Shown here: positions 1 through 7,920 of the stretch, piece by piece
How the letters are laid out: every line of letters begins with the position of its first letter
Numbering within the stretch: the stretch's first letter is position 1
Source of the DNA: JAAXIE01 sp965204245
GTDB taxonomy: Bacteria > Chloroflexota > Dehalococcoidia > Lucifugimonadales > JAAXIE01
DNA: 64,000 nucleotides
Reading direction: 5' to 3'
Assembly: GCA_965204245.1 (NCBI GenBank)
Contig: CBDBED010000009.1
Span: 186,001-250,000 of the forward strand
Notes under the pieces: model-generated
What the model was told of the DNA's origin: nothing
Databases searched by the model: none
The model's input: only the letters and a program-made list of their open reading frames with translations
Translations under genes and position numbers: made by a program

Positions 1-507
1 AGTGCCCTTGGTGAGGATGCGGACAGCACCCTTGGAGGCGCTGTAGGCAGCGGCTTGGGAGCCACCGACCAGGCCGGCGACGGATGAAATATTGATGATG
101 GAGCCGCCACCAGCGGCGCGCATGGCGGGGATGGCGTGCTTGGTGCCAAGGAAGACGCCGGTGGCGTTGATGTCCATGACCTGTTCCCATAGCTCGACGA
201 GGGTGTCCTCGACGCGCACCATGGGGAAGATGCCGGCGTTGTTGACGAGGATATCGAGCTTGCCGTAGCGGTCGACGGCGGCTTGAATGACGTCCTGCCA
301 CTGCTGTTCGTTGGTGACGTCGAGGCGGAGGTAGATGGCATCGCCGCCCTGCTGGCGGATAGCAGCGGCTGCGGACTCGCCCTCCTCGTCGAGGATGTCG
401 GTGAGGACGACTTTAGCGCCTTCCTGGGCGAAGAGGCTGGCTTCGCAGGCGCCTTGGCCGCGGGCTGCGCCGGTGATGAGGGCCACTTTGTTTTGCAGGC
501 GTGGCAT
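1..507 (-). CDS. SDR family NAD(P)-dependent oxidoreductase, C-terminus cut by window edge
   Basis: Classical short-chain dehydrogenase/reductase; the 169 codons present hold most of the Rossmann domain. Visible are the N-terminal cofactor motif TGAARGQG, the DV after beta-4, the NNAG motif (LDILVNNAG), the catalytic Ser of NISSVAG, and the YSASK Tyr/Lys pair near the window edge. The start at 507 is supported by GGGAGGTGG directly upstream. The C-terminal substrate-binding part lies outside the window, so the substrate cannot be guessed. It is divergent from the VOC gene at 666. A second SDR lies at 25.7 kb. The family is secure; the specific role is unknown. Confidence 0.9.
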   Translation of the reverse strand, partial: MPRLQNKVALITGAARGQGACEASLFAQEGAKVVLTDILDEEGESAAAAIRQQGGDAIYLRLDVTNEQQWQDVIQAAVDRYGKLDILVNNAGIFPMVRVEDTLVELWEQVMDINATGVFLGTKHAIPAMRAAGGGSIINISSVAGLVGGSQAAAYSASKGAVRILTKGT

Positions 508-557
508 TGGACCACCTCCCTTTTGGACGGGCTAGGGCAGGATACACCGTCGCGCCA

Positions 558-600
558 ATTGTGACGGGGCATTGTGACGGGCGCAAGGTTGGCCTACAAT
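558..600 (+). promoter_or_regulatory. Promoter of the VOC gene with overlapping direct repeat
   Basis: TTGTGA (572-577) and TACAAT (595-600) are separated by 17 bp and sit 66 bp before the ATG at 666. The 11-mer ATTGTGACGGG occurs twice, at 558-568 and 571-581, 13 bp apart. The second copy contains the -35 hexamer, so it could be an operator. The promoter is a sequence match only. Confidence 0.45.
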
Positions 601-665
601 GGGCCGAGTTGACCGAGGGCGCGATGGATGCGCCAATTAGCAGACAAAGCGTGAAGGAGAGAGAC

Positions 666-1115
666 ATGGCTCGAATCAAGCATATCGCCCTGTCGACGGA
701 GGACCCGGTGGCAACGGCGGAGTTCTACAAGAACGTATTCGGGTTGCAGGAGTTGCACCGCCGACCGAAGGACACGGGTGAGGACGGGGTGTGGCTGAGC
801 GACGGGTACATCTATTTCGCCATCCTGAAGTATGGGTGCGACGACACGCCGAACCTGGGCGAGGGGCCTTCGACGACGATTGGCTTCCATCATATCGGGT
901 TCTATGTGGACGACTTGGAAGAGTCGGTGCAGACGATTGAGGAGGCCGGGTCCACGGAGTGCCCGGGCAGCACACCGGCGAACCGGAAGTACAAGGGTCC
1001 GCAGGGGGTGATGATCGACCTGCGGAAGCGTGGCTGGGACGAGCAGATACAGGCGAGGACGCAGTTGTATGAGTTGACGCCTGCGGCTCCGCGGAAGGGG
1101 CATGGGGGCGAGTAG
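666..1115 (+). CDS. VOC (glyoxalase/dioxygenase superfamily) protein
   Basis: A 149-aa single vicinal-oxygen-chelate protein. The beta-alpha-beta-beta-beta pattern starts with IKHIALSTEDPVATAEFYKNVFG; the second half begins at HHIGFYVDDLEES. Candidate metal ligands are His in IKHIA, His in FHHIGF and an acidic residue in the last strand, but the usual final Glu is not obvious (GVMIDLRKRG). The start at 666 is chosen because AAGGAGAGA lies just upstream and the fold begins there, although the frame stays open further upstream. It is followed by a strong terminator. A different VOC protein is at 3.8 kb. The substrate is unknown. Confidence 0.85.
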   Translation: MARIKHIALSTEDPVATAEFYKNVFGLQELHRRPKDTGEDGVWLSDGYIYFAILKYGCDDTPNLGEGPSTTIGFHHIGFYVDDLEESVQTIEEAGSTECPGSTPANRKYKGPQGVMIDLRKRGWDEQIQARTQLYELTPAAPRKGHGGE

Positions 1116-1147
1116 GCGGACTGCACGGACATACTGGGATGAGAGAA

Positions 1148-1177
1148 GGGGCGCGAAATCGCGCCCCTTTTGTTTTT
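1148..1177 (+). terminator. Rho-independent terminator after the VOC gene
   Basis: A 9-bp perfect stem, GGGGCGCGA (1148-1156) with TCGCGCCCC (1159-1167), is followed by TTTTGTTTTTT. It ends the VOC transcript and lies just before the convergent Uma2 gene. Confidence 0.9.
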
Positions 1178-1184
1178 TGGTGGA

Positions 1185-1925
1185 TTATGAGTGGCGGCGG
1201 CGTTCCAGTTCGGCTTCCAGTTCCCGCAGGCGCTCCTCGGCAGACTCGGCGCGGCCCCGTTCGGCTTCGGCACGGGCTTCGGCGTCGTCGGCGCGGTCGC
1301 GTTGGCTGTGGTAGGTGAGGATGGGGGCGTCCGTGGCGGGGTCGTACCAGTAGAGTTCGGCGTGGTCCCATCTCAGGTACAGGTCGAGGGAGGGGCTGTA
1401 TCCCTGGAGGGCCCCTTCGGCTGCCTCAAGGATGGGGATGGGTTCGTAGGCATCTCCTACGAGGCGGTCTCCGGCTAGGGGGGCGCCGTGATATTCGCCT
1501 CCTGAGGGGTCGAAGCGCCAGTATTCGGGTATCCCCAGCTTGGCGTATCCGGCCCGCTTCACGGTGCGGTCTCGCCTGCCAGTTTTCTTGGAGCCAATTA
1601 CGAGGACGAAATCGGGCGGCTTGCCCTGCTCGGAAATGAGGTAGCCGTTGCGCCGCCGACAAGCTATGGGGTCGACGCCGAAGGCTATGAGCAGGTCGGG
1701 AAGGAGCAGGCCCTTGCGACTGCTGGTCGGTTCTTCGGCGATGTAACCGTCGGACAGGATGATGGTGGTGTCGTGGTTGCCAAAGTGCTCGGCGAGGTGC
1801 AAGGCGTTGCCGTGGGAATGGAAGTACAGGTAGTTATTCATGTCCTCGGGGTCCGGGCGGTCCGGCAGGCGGATGTAGCCCTTGGGGGGATGATGGTAAG
1901 CGGTGGTCATGGGCTTGGCACTCAT
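1185..1925 (-). CDS. Uma2/DUF820 family protein with degenerate nuclease site and C-terminal coiled coil
   Basis: A 246-aa member of the Uma2 (DUF820) family of PD-(D/E)xK-fold putative endonucleases. Recognisable parts are LLLPDLLIAFGVD, PPDFVLVIGSKKTGRRD and RAGYAKLGIPEYWRFDP. The usual core is PD-x-V-x-E-V-x-S followed by K and Y; here the Glu position reads Val (PDFVLVIGS), so nuclease activity is doubtful. The last ~35 residues are almost entirely Ala/Glu/Arg and should form a coiled coil. It is convergent with the VOC gene. Such proteins are abundant in Chloroflexota and cyanobacteria and their role is poorly defined. Confidence 0.8.
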   Translation of the reverse strand: MSAKPMTTAYHHPPKGYIRLPDRPDPEDMNNYLYFHSHGNALHLAEHFGNHDTTIILSDGYIAEEPTSSRKGLLLPDLLIAFGVDPIACRRRNGYLISEQGKPPDFVLVIGSKKTGRRDRTVKRAGYAKLGIPEYWRFDPSGGEYHGAPLAGDRLVGDAYEPIPILEAAEGALQGYSPSLDLYLRWDHAELYWYDPATDAPILTYHSQRDRADDAEARAEAERGRAESAEERLRELEAELERRRHS

Positions 1926-2019
1926 GTCGGACCTCGACTATGGGATGCAGGGGATGGCCCGCCCGACGGACCGGGCTTCAAGTCCCATTATAAGGTGCCA
2001 GCGTCTGCCAGATATGCAG

Positions 2020-3780
2020 TCATTGGCCTGAGGCGATGTCGTCTTTCAGGCGTTCCATGAAAGCCGGCAGCGGTATGGGGCCGAGGTTTTCGCCGGAGCG
2101 GGTGCGGACGGCTACGGCCTGTTGTTCGGCTTCCTTGTCGCCTACTACGAGCATGTAGGGGACTTTCTGGGTCTGGGCGTCGCGGATTTTGAGGTTCATG
2201 CGTTCGCTGCGGGCGTCGACTTCAACGCGGCAACTGGCGTCGCGGAGTTGTTGGGCGACGTGCTCGGCGTAGTCGATGTGGCGGTCGGCGATGGGGATGA
2301 GGACGGCCTGCACGGGGGCGAGCCATGCGGGGAAGGCACCGCCGTAGTGTTCGGTGAGGACTCCAACAAAGCGCTCGATGGAGCCGAGGATGGCGCGGTG
2401 GACCATATAGGGGCGGTGCTGGCCGCCGTCGGAGCCTTGGAAGGTGAGGTCAAAGCGCTGGGGCAGGTTGAAGTCGAACTGGACGGTGGTGCACTGCCAT
2501 TCACGGCCGATGGCGTCCTTAATCTTGAGGTCGATCTTGGGGCCGTAGAAGGCGCCTCCGCCTTCGTCCACTTCATAGGACAAACCACGGGAGTCGAGGG
2601 CGTGGCGCAGGGACTCGGTGGCGTGGTCCCACATTTCGGGGTCGCCCACGCTTTTTTCGGGGCGGGTGGATAGGGAGATGACGTAGTCGGTGAAGCCGAA
2701 AGCGCCGACGAGGTCGAAGGTGAGGTCGAGGACGCCTAGGACTTCATCTTCCACTTGGTCGGGGCGGCAGAAGATGTGGGCGTCGTCCTGGGTGAAGCCA
2801 CGGACGCGCATGGTGCCGTGGAGGGTGCCGCTGCGCTCGTAGCGATAGACGGTGCCGAGTTCGCCCAATCGGAGGGGGAGGTTGCGATAACTGCGCAGGG
2901 CGGACTTGTAGACCATGATGTGGAAGGGGCAGTTCATGGGCTTGAGGAAGTATTCCTGGCCTTCGACGGGCATGGACGCGTACATGGACTCGCGGTAGAA
3001 GTCGAGGTGGCCGCTGGTCTCCCACAGGTGGGCACGGCCGATGTGGGGGGAGTAGATGAGGTCGTAGCCGCGCTCGCGGTGGAGCTTGCGCCAAAAGTCC
3101 TCGGAGATGGAGCGGACGACGGCGCCCTTGGGGTGCCAGATAATCAGGCCGGGGCCGACCTCCTCGTGGACGCTGAAGAGACCAAGCTGGCGGCCCAAGC
3201 GGCGGTGGTCGCGTCGCTCGGCTTCTTCCAAACGGACTAGATAATCATCTAGGGCTTCCTGGGTCTCCCAAGCGGTGCCGTAGATGCGCTGGAGCATGGG
3301 GCGGCGTTCGTCGCCACGCCAGTAGGCACCGGCGACGCTGAGGAGCTTGAAGGCGTAAATCTGGTCGGTGGAGGCGACGTGGGGGCCTTGGCAGAGGTCG
3401 GTGAAGATGCCGTGGCTGTAGGTGGTCAGTTCCTCGTCGTTGGGAATGTCTTCGATAATCTCCAGCTTGTAGGGCTGGTCGGAGAATATCTGCGGGGCAT
3501 CTTCGCGGGCGAACTCGCCACGGACGAAGGGGTGGGCTCCAGCCACCCGCTCATGCATGAGAGCTTCTATAGCCTCGAGGTCTTCGGGGGTGAAGGGGCG
3601 GGCAACCTCAAAGTCGTAGTAGAAGCCGTCCTCGGTGGGCGGGCCCACGCCCATGCGGGCTTCAGGGAAGAGCTGGAGCACCGCGTCGGCCATGACATGG
3701 GCCGCTGAGTGGCGCATGGCGTAGCGGAGGCCGCGGAGATCCTGCTCGTCCATATTGGCTGCCAGAGGGGAACTTGACAT
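2020..3780 (-). CDS. thrS: Threonyl-tRNA synthetase lacking the TGS domain
   Basis: Charges tRNA-Thr; cytoplasmic class II synthetase. The 586 aa begin directly in the editing domain (HSAAH, residues 24-28; CQGPHV near 130) and then carry the catalytic core, with MNCPFH, the DDAHIF and QHRPYMVHRA zinc/ATP regions and motif 3 near residue 473. The anticodon-binding domain fills the last ~100 residues. Bacterial ThrS is usually ~640 aa with an N-terminal TGS domain, which is absent here. The start lies 2 bp after the stop of the upstream VOC gene, so the two are probably co-transcribed. An internal Met at residue 10 is an alternative start. Confidence 0.95.
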   Translation of the reverse strand: MSSSPLAANMDEQDLRGLRYAMRHSAAHVMADAVLQLFPEARMGVGPPTEDGFYYDFEVARPFTPEDLEAIEALMHERVAGAHPFVRGEFAREDAPQIFSDQPYKLEIIEDIPNDEELTTYSHGIFTDLCQGPHVASTDQIYAFKLLSVAGAYWRGDERRPMLQRIYGTAWETQEALDDYLVRLEEAERRDHRRLGRQLGLFSVHEEVGPGLIIWHPKGAVVRSISEDFWRKLHRERGYDLIYSPHIGRAHLWETSGHLDFYRESMYASMPVEGQEYFLKPMNCPFHIMVYKSALRSYRNLPLRLGELGTVYRYERSGTLHGTMRVRGFTQDDAHIFCRPDQVEDEVLGVLDLTFDLVGAFGFTDYVISLSTRPEKSVGDPEMWDHATESLRHALDSRGLSYEVDEGGGAFYGPKIDLKIKDAIGREWQCTTVQFDFNLPQRFDLTFQGSDGGQHRPYMVHRAILGSIERFVGVLTEHYGGAFPAWLAPVQAVLIPIADRHIDYAEHVAQQLRDASCRVEVDARSERMNLKIRDAQTQKVPYMLVVGDKEAEQQAVAVRTRSGENLGPIPLPAFMERLKDDIASGQ

Positions 3781-3782
3781 GG

Positions 3783-4346
3783 CTAGCGGGCGAGGGCGGG
3801 TTCGCGGTCGCCGAGCACCCGTCCTCTCTGGGACATGTTATCCCAGTTCTGCCGCATTCCGTGAATCGAAATCTCGGCGCGGACCTGCATGTCGGTGTCG
3901 TACACGGTGCCGGGGTCGCGGACAAAGTGGCAGAACTCGAGGGAGATGCCGTTGGGGTCCTTGAAGTAGATGGACTTGGCCCACTCGTGGTCGACGACGA
4001 CGGTGACTTCGACACCCTTGGCCAATAGTTCCTCGCGCTTGGCTTCGAGGTTCTCGACGGAGCCAGCCTCGAAGGCGAAGTGGTAGAAGCCGCCGGGGAC
4101 ACCGAGGGCGTTGTTGATGCCGGCGTCATAGTCGTCGATGGTGGGGACGTTTTCGGGAGCCATGAAGGCGAGGTATTGATCGCGGCCGGTGTCGAAGAAA
4201 ATGTGGCGGATCTGACCGCCTTCCTTCACCTTGAGGATGTCACAGCGGACGGCTTTGAAGCCGAGGACGTTCTCGTAGAAGTCGCGGGTGGCGTCCATAT
4301 CGAGAGTGGAGAGACCGACGTGAGAGAAACCCTTGTTGCTGTTCAT
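3783..4346 (-). CDS. VOC family glyoxalase/dioxygenase-like protein
   Basis: A 187-aa vicinal-oxygen-chelate protein. It opens with FSHVGLSTLDMDATRDFYENVLGFK; the second half begins near GGFYHFAFEAGSVENLEAKREELLAKG and ends with YFKDPNGISLEFCHFV. Metal-ligand candidates are His9, His in FYHFAF and Glu in SLEFCHF, which matches the H-H-E pattern of this family, so it is probably an active metalloenzyme. An extra ~40-residue tail (residues 145-187) is unusual. It is encoded immediately upstream of thrS with a 2-bp gap. The substrate is unknown; similar proteins act in catechol cleavage and glyoxalase-type reactions. Confidence 0.85.
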   Translation of the reverse strand: MNSNKGFSHVGLSTLDMDATRDFYENVLGFKAVRCDILKVKEGGQIRHIFFDTGRDQYLAFMAPENVPTIDDYDAGINNALGVPGGFYHFAFEAGSVENLEAKREELLAKGVEVTVVVDHEWAKSIYFKDPNGISLEFCHFVRDPGTVYDTDMQVRAEISIHGMRQNWDNMSQRGRVLGDREPALAR

Positions 4347-4372
4347 AGTGGCTCCTTTCGTCGTGTGTTCTT

Positions 4373-4774
4373 CTAGGACCCTGGGTTCTCTGTGTATCCT
4401 TCAACCAATTCCTTCAGGCGCTGGACGAATTCACGAACCATAGGCCGGTCCTCTTCGATCTCATCTGCTTCCATGAAGTCGTGGTAGAAGTTAGCGTGGA
4501 ACTTTTCAGCGATACCATAGTCGCGTGCAATAAGAGGATCACCATATTGTACTGCCAAGTTCCGCGCTACCTCTCGACGGTGACTACTTTTGCCACAGCG
4601 CCAACCTCGCTGCTTACCGACGGCCATTGCAGCTTGGCATGCAGCGCCCCAGAGTTTTTCTGAACCCTGCTGCTCATCACCGGCGTCGAATTCCCGGTCG
4701 GCGTGCTCCAAGAAGGTCAGGGCACATCGGATGTGCTTTTCAATGTTGGCGTCAAGTCTGCCCCCGCCAGTCAT
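4373..4774 (-). CDS. HEPN/PaREP1-like small helical protein
   Basis: A 133-aa all-helical protein. An N-terminal helix pair resembles the PaREP1/HEPN pattern (HADREFDAGDEQQGSEKLWGAACQAAMAVGKQRG), followed by a conserved-looking HANFYHDFM motif and a final helix. The DNA is less GC-rich than its neighbours, suggesting acquisition. The protein at 9790-10182 has the same layout and a matching H-x(2,3)-FYH[DE]F motif, so the two may be distant paralogues. HEPN proteins are often RNases or toxin partners, but no nucleotidyltransferase partner is adjacent. The family call is from motif recognition only. Confidence 0.5.
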   Translation of the reverse strand: MTGGGRLDANIEKHIRCALTFLEHADREFDAGDEQQGSEKLWGAACQAAMAVGKQRGWRCGKSSHRREVARNLAVQYGDPLIARDYGIAEKFHANFYHDFMEADEIEEDRPMVREFVQRLKELVEGYTENPGS

Positions 4775-4825
4775 GCTCTCTTCTCGTTAGCTCCCAAGAT
4801 CGAATCCGCCGCCGCATCTAATCAT

Positions 4826-6010
4826 CTAGCAGTGGTACTGGGGTTGGTAGTCCTTGATGGCGGGGATGACTTCCTTGCCTAGGAGATTGATGTTCTTCAT
4901 GGCGTCGTCGTGGGACATGCGGCCCTCGCGGCCCCATAGGATGAGGTTGGCGGGGTCGATGATGTCCATGAGGTACTTGAGCTTCTTGGTGACGGTGTCG
5001 GGGTTGCCGGTGACGATCTGATAGGTCTCCTGGGCCTGCTCGTATTCGAGGACGGGGCCGCCGGGGGTGACGTTGACTTGGCGGGTGGCATTACGCTCCT
5101 GCTGGCGGGCTCCCTGCTGGGCGGCGCGGGTGAGGTAGCCGGGAGGGGCCTGCCAGTGGCGGGGGGCGATGCCGAAGGAGGTGCCGAGCTGCCAGTACCA
5201 ATTGCGGCCGAGTTCGTAGGCTTCTTCGTCGGTGTCGGCACAGGCTACGCGGATGGCGTAACCACGGTTGTCGGGAGTGGGGGTATAGCCCTCTCCTGCG
5301 GCAGTCTCAGCGTAGAGGTCGTAGATGCCTCGGAGAAGCTCGATGGAGGGAGCGAGGGCTACGTAGGGGTAGCGGTGGCGAGCAGCCCATACGATAGACT
5401 CGGGGCTTGCTACGCCGGGAATCCAGATGGCTGGATGAGGCTTCTGGATGGGCATCATCCAAGGGTTGACGATGCGGTACTGGAAGTGCTTGCCTTCCCA
5501 GCGGAAGGGGCCGGGAGTGGTCCACGTCTTGACGATGACATCGTGGGCCTCGTCGAAACGCTCGCGGTTGTACACGGGGTTGGTGTTGGTGGCCATGCTC
5601 TCTTGGCCGATGCCGCGGACGAAACCGCAGACGACGCGACCGCCGGACATGATGTCGACCATGGAGACTTCTTCAGCGACACGCACGGGGTTTTCGTGGA
5701 TGGGGAGGACGTTGCCGAGGAAGACGATCTTGCCCTTGGTGGTGGTGCGGGCGAGGACCGAGCCGATGAGGTTGACGGCGGGCATCATGCAGAGGGGGTT
5801 GTAATGGTGCTCGTTGATCATCATGCCGTCGAAACCGGCCTCGCTGGCGTGGGCGAACTCTTCGAAATAGATGTTGTAGAGTTCGCCAGCCCTGTTGGGG
5901 TCGAAGTTCTCGTTGGGGAACATCAGGTTGGTGTAGCCAGCTTCCTTGGCAGCTTCCTGGGAGTAGGCCGAGTAGGCCATCTCAGTGAAGAAGTGGACCT
6001 CTTTGACCAT
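4826..6010 (-). CDS. LLM class flavin-dependent oxidoreductase (luciferase-like)
   Basis: A 394-aa bacterial-luciferase-like TIM barrel that uses reduced flavin. Typical segments are MMINEHHYNP near residue 70, LARTTTKGKIVFLGNVLPIHENPVRVAEEVSMVDIMSGGRV, and the late NPDTVTKKLKYL. The start at 6010 is chosen because AGAGGAGAGGCGC precedes it; the frame extends 34 codons further but that part is not family-like. The gene is divergent from the amidohydrolase at 6152. This family is strongly expanded in SAR202 Chloroflexota, where roles in oxidising recalcitrant organics have been proposed. The substrate is unknown. Confidence 0.9.
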   Translation of the reverse strand: MVKEVHFFTEMAYSAYSQEAAKEAGYTNLMFPNENFDPNRAGELYNIYFEEFAHASEAGFDGMMINEHHYNPLCMMPAVNLIGSVLARTTTKGKIVFLGNVLPIHENPVRVAEEVSMVDIMSGGRVVCGFVRGIGQESMATNTNPVYNRERFDEAHDVIVKTWTTPGPFRWEGKHFQYRIVNPWMMPIQKPHPAIWIPGVASPESIVWAARHRYPYVALAPSIELLRGIYDLYAETAAGEGYTPTPDNRGYAIRVACADTDEEAYELGRNWYWQLGTSFGIAPRHWQAPPGYLTRAAQQGARQQERNATRQVNVTPGGPVLEYEQAQETYQIVTGNPDTVTKKLKYLMDIIDPANLILWGREGRMSHDDAMKNINLLGKEVIPAIKDYQPQYHC

Positions 6011-6151
6011 GCGCCTCTCCTCTCGTGTCGCACTAGCGCCCGGTGGTCGTTGGGGACAGTCCTTGCCGGGCGGCGATGGTTGGCCCATATTATTGCATAT
6101 TCGTGCTGGCACAGGAACATTTGACAGAGGCGATGGATAGGGAGGGCTGAT

Positions 6152-7525
6152 ATGGCCTCACTGAAGCTGGAAAACGTGCGATTCATCGTGACCATGGACC
6201 CGGAGCGGCGCATCATACGGGACGGGACGGTGGTGATTGACGGGCAGCGGATTGTTGAGGTGGGTAAGGCCGCGGAATTGGCAGATGTGGCGGCGGACAG
6301 GACGATTGATGCGCGGGAGATGGTGCTGACGCCGGGGTTCTGCAACGGGCATATGCACATCAGTTATGCCCATGCGACGCGGGGGATATTCCCGGATGAT
6401 ATCGGGAACCAGTACCTGCCCAATGTGTTCCGGCTGCAGGGGGTGATGACGCCGGAGGAGGAGTACCACACCTCGCTGCTGGGCATCACGGAGTTGCTGA
6501 AGTATGGGACAACGTGCTTCTTGGACCCGGGGAGCACCAAGCATCTGCATGCCTGCATGGAGGCTTATGAGCAGGCGGGTTGCCGAATCATCGTGGGGGC
6601 GCATGTTACGGACCAGCCCAACCCGATCAATCTGCCGGTGTATACGACTGACCAAGCCATTTCGCTTATGTCGCAGACCGTGGAGGCGTATAACGGCAGG
6701 CTGGACGGGCGGGTGCAGGCTTGGGCGATGCCGTTCTCGTCGGATTTCTGTTCGAGTGAACTGCTGCAGGCTGCCAAGGAGATAAGCGACCACAACAATA
6801 CGGGGCTGACGCTGCACCAAGGGGGGAGCGCGTCGTCGGTGAACAATCATCTGCAGCAGCATGGGAAGAGGCCGATACAGTACTTGGAAGAACAGGGGTT
6901 GCTGGGGCCGCGGACGCTGCTGGCGCATGTCATTGGGATTGATGATGCCGAAATCGAGAGCATGGTGCGGACGGATGCCAAGGCGGTGATGTGTCCCACG
7001 GCGGCGTTGAAGGGGGCATCGGGGACTACGTTGCAGGGGAAGTTGCCGGAGATGCTGGAGCGGGGGGTGTGCGTGGCGCTGGGGACAGATGCGGGGAACA
7101 ATGCCAATTTGATTGAGACTATGCGGTCGATGTATCTGGCGGCGATTATCTACAAGGATGCGAGGCAGGACCCGACGGCGGTGCCGGCGGAGACGGCATT
7201 GGAGATGGCGACGATCAACGGGGCTAGGGCATTCGGGTTGGATGGGGAGATTGGGTCCATTGAGGTTGGGAAGAAGGCGGACTTGGTGCTGTTCGATACG
7301 CGGAGGGCGGAGTGGAGGACGCTGTTCAACCCGGTGAATAATTTGGTGTACAACGCGGACGGGCGGAGCGTGCATACGGTAATTGTGGATGGGCGCGTGG
7401 TGGTGGAGGACCACCGGCCGACGTTCGTGGATGAGTGGGAGTTAATCCAGAAGGTGCAGGCGATTGGGGAGGATATGCTGTCGCGGACGGGGGTATCGTT
7501 TCCGGGGCGGTGGCCGGTGGTGTAG
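6152..7525 (+). CDS. Amidohydrolase, ATZ/TRZ (chlorohydrolase/deaminase) type
   Basis: A 457-aa metal-dependent hydrolase with the composite beta-sandwich plus TIM barrel of the amidohydrolase superfamily. PGFCNGHMHIS (about residue 62-72) holds the HxH pair; LTLHQGG, LLAHVIGI and LGTDAGNNAN supply the later His residues and catalytic Asp. The C-terminal IGSIEVGKKADLVLFD and VIVDGRVVVE are the standard closing strands. GGGAGGGCTGAT precedes the ATG. It is divergent from the LLM oxidoreductase, with which it may share regulation. Family members hydrolyse s-triazines, guanine or other amidines; the substrate cannot be assigned here. Confidence 0.9.
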   Translation: MASLKLENVRFIVTMDPERRIIRDGTVVIDGQRIVEVGKAAELADVAADRTIDAREMVLTPGFCNGHMHISYAHATRGIFPDDIGNQYLPNVFRLQGVMTPEEEYHTSLLGITELLKYGTTCFLDPGSTKHLHACMEAYEQAGCRIIVGAHVTDQPNPINLPVYTTDQAISLMSQTVEAYNGRLDGRVQAWAMPFSSDFCSSELLQAAKEISDHNNTGLTLHQGGSASSVNNHLQQHGKRPIQYLEEQGLLGPRTLLAHVIGIDDAEIESMVRTDAKAVMCPTAALKGASGTTLQGKLPEMLERGVCVALGTDAGNNANLIETMRSMYLAAIIYKDARQDPTAVPAETALEMATINGARAFGLDGEIGSIEVGKKADLVLFDTRRAEWRTLFNPVNNLVYNADGRSVHTVIVDGRVVVEDHRPTFVDEWELIQKVQAIGEDMLSRTGVSFPGRWPVV

Positions 7526-7594
7526 GGCCTCCGTCTATACTTCCAGACCAATCGTGTAGCCAGCGGTGGCGAGATACCGGCATCGGAGGGGTTC

Positions 7595-7795
7595 GTGGCA
7601 AGAGACCAATACACATATAGGGTTGTCTGGTCGGACGAAGATGGGGAATACATCGGACTATGTGCTGAGTTTCCATTGCTCAGTTGGCTCGAGCCGACAC
7701 CGGGGTTAGCGTTGTCAGGGATCCGTCGAGTGGTGACTGAATCAGTGGCAGATATGAAGCAACGCGGTGAGGTTCTCCCGAACCGTCGCTGCTAG
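7595..7795 (+). CDS. Orphan HicB-like antitoxin
   Basis: A 66-aa HicB-fold protein: YRVVWSDEDGEYIGLCAEFPLLSWLEPTPGLAL is the usual degraded RNase-H-like beta core, followed by the helix RRVVTESVADMKQRGEVLP. It starts at GTG with GGAGGGG immediately upstream. There is no C-terminal DNA-binding domain and no HicA toxin on either side, so it is either a solitary antitoxin or a broken module. The stop is 126 bp before the NIPSNAP gene. Confidence 0.75.
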   Translation: MARDQYTYRVVWSDEDGEYIGLCAEFPLLSWLEPTPGLALSGIRRVVTESVADMKQRGEVLPNRRC

Positions 7796-7831
7796 GGTAA
7801 CAAGGGTTTCAGGCACGCCTGACACTCCAAG

Positions 7832-7860
7832 TTGCCCGTGAACGTGGGGTTTGCTAGACT
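7832..7860 (+). promoter_or_regulatory. Promoter of the NIPSNAP gene
   Basis: TTGCCC (7832-7837), a 17-bp spacer and TAGACT (7855-7860) preceded by TGC, giving an extended -10 TGCTAGACT. The same -10 style recurs before guaB3, metG, tRNA-Ala and the plus-strand cobalamin operon. Confidence 0.5.
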
Positions 7861-7920
7861 GACGCCGACCCCTTCATAGGGACGGGATACTGATTCCCCC
7901 AAGTCAGAGGAGGAGAGGCG

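Noticed and set aside
6158..7414. 418-codon minus-strand frame opposite the amidohydrolase
   Set aside because: Shadow frame, Arg/His/Pro-rich, no start signal; the plus strand is a clear enzyme.
7595..7795. Complete HicAB toxin-antitoxin module
   Set aside because: No HicA-like ORF lies on either side; only the HicB half is present.
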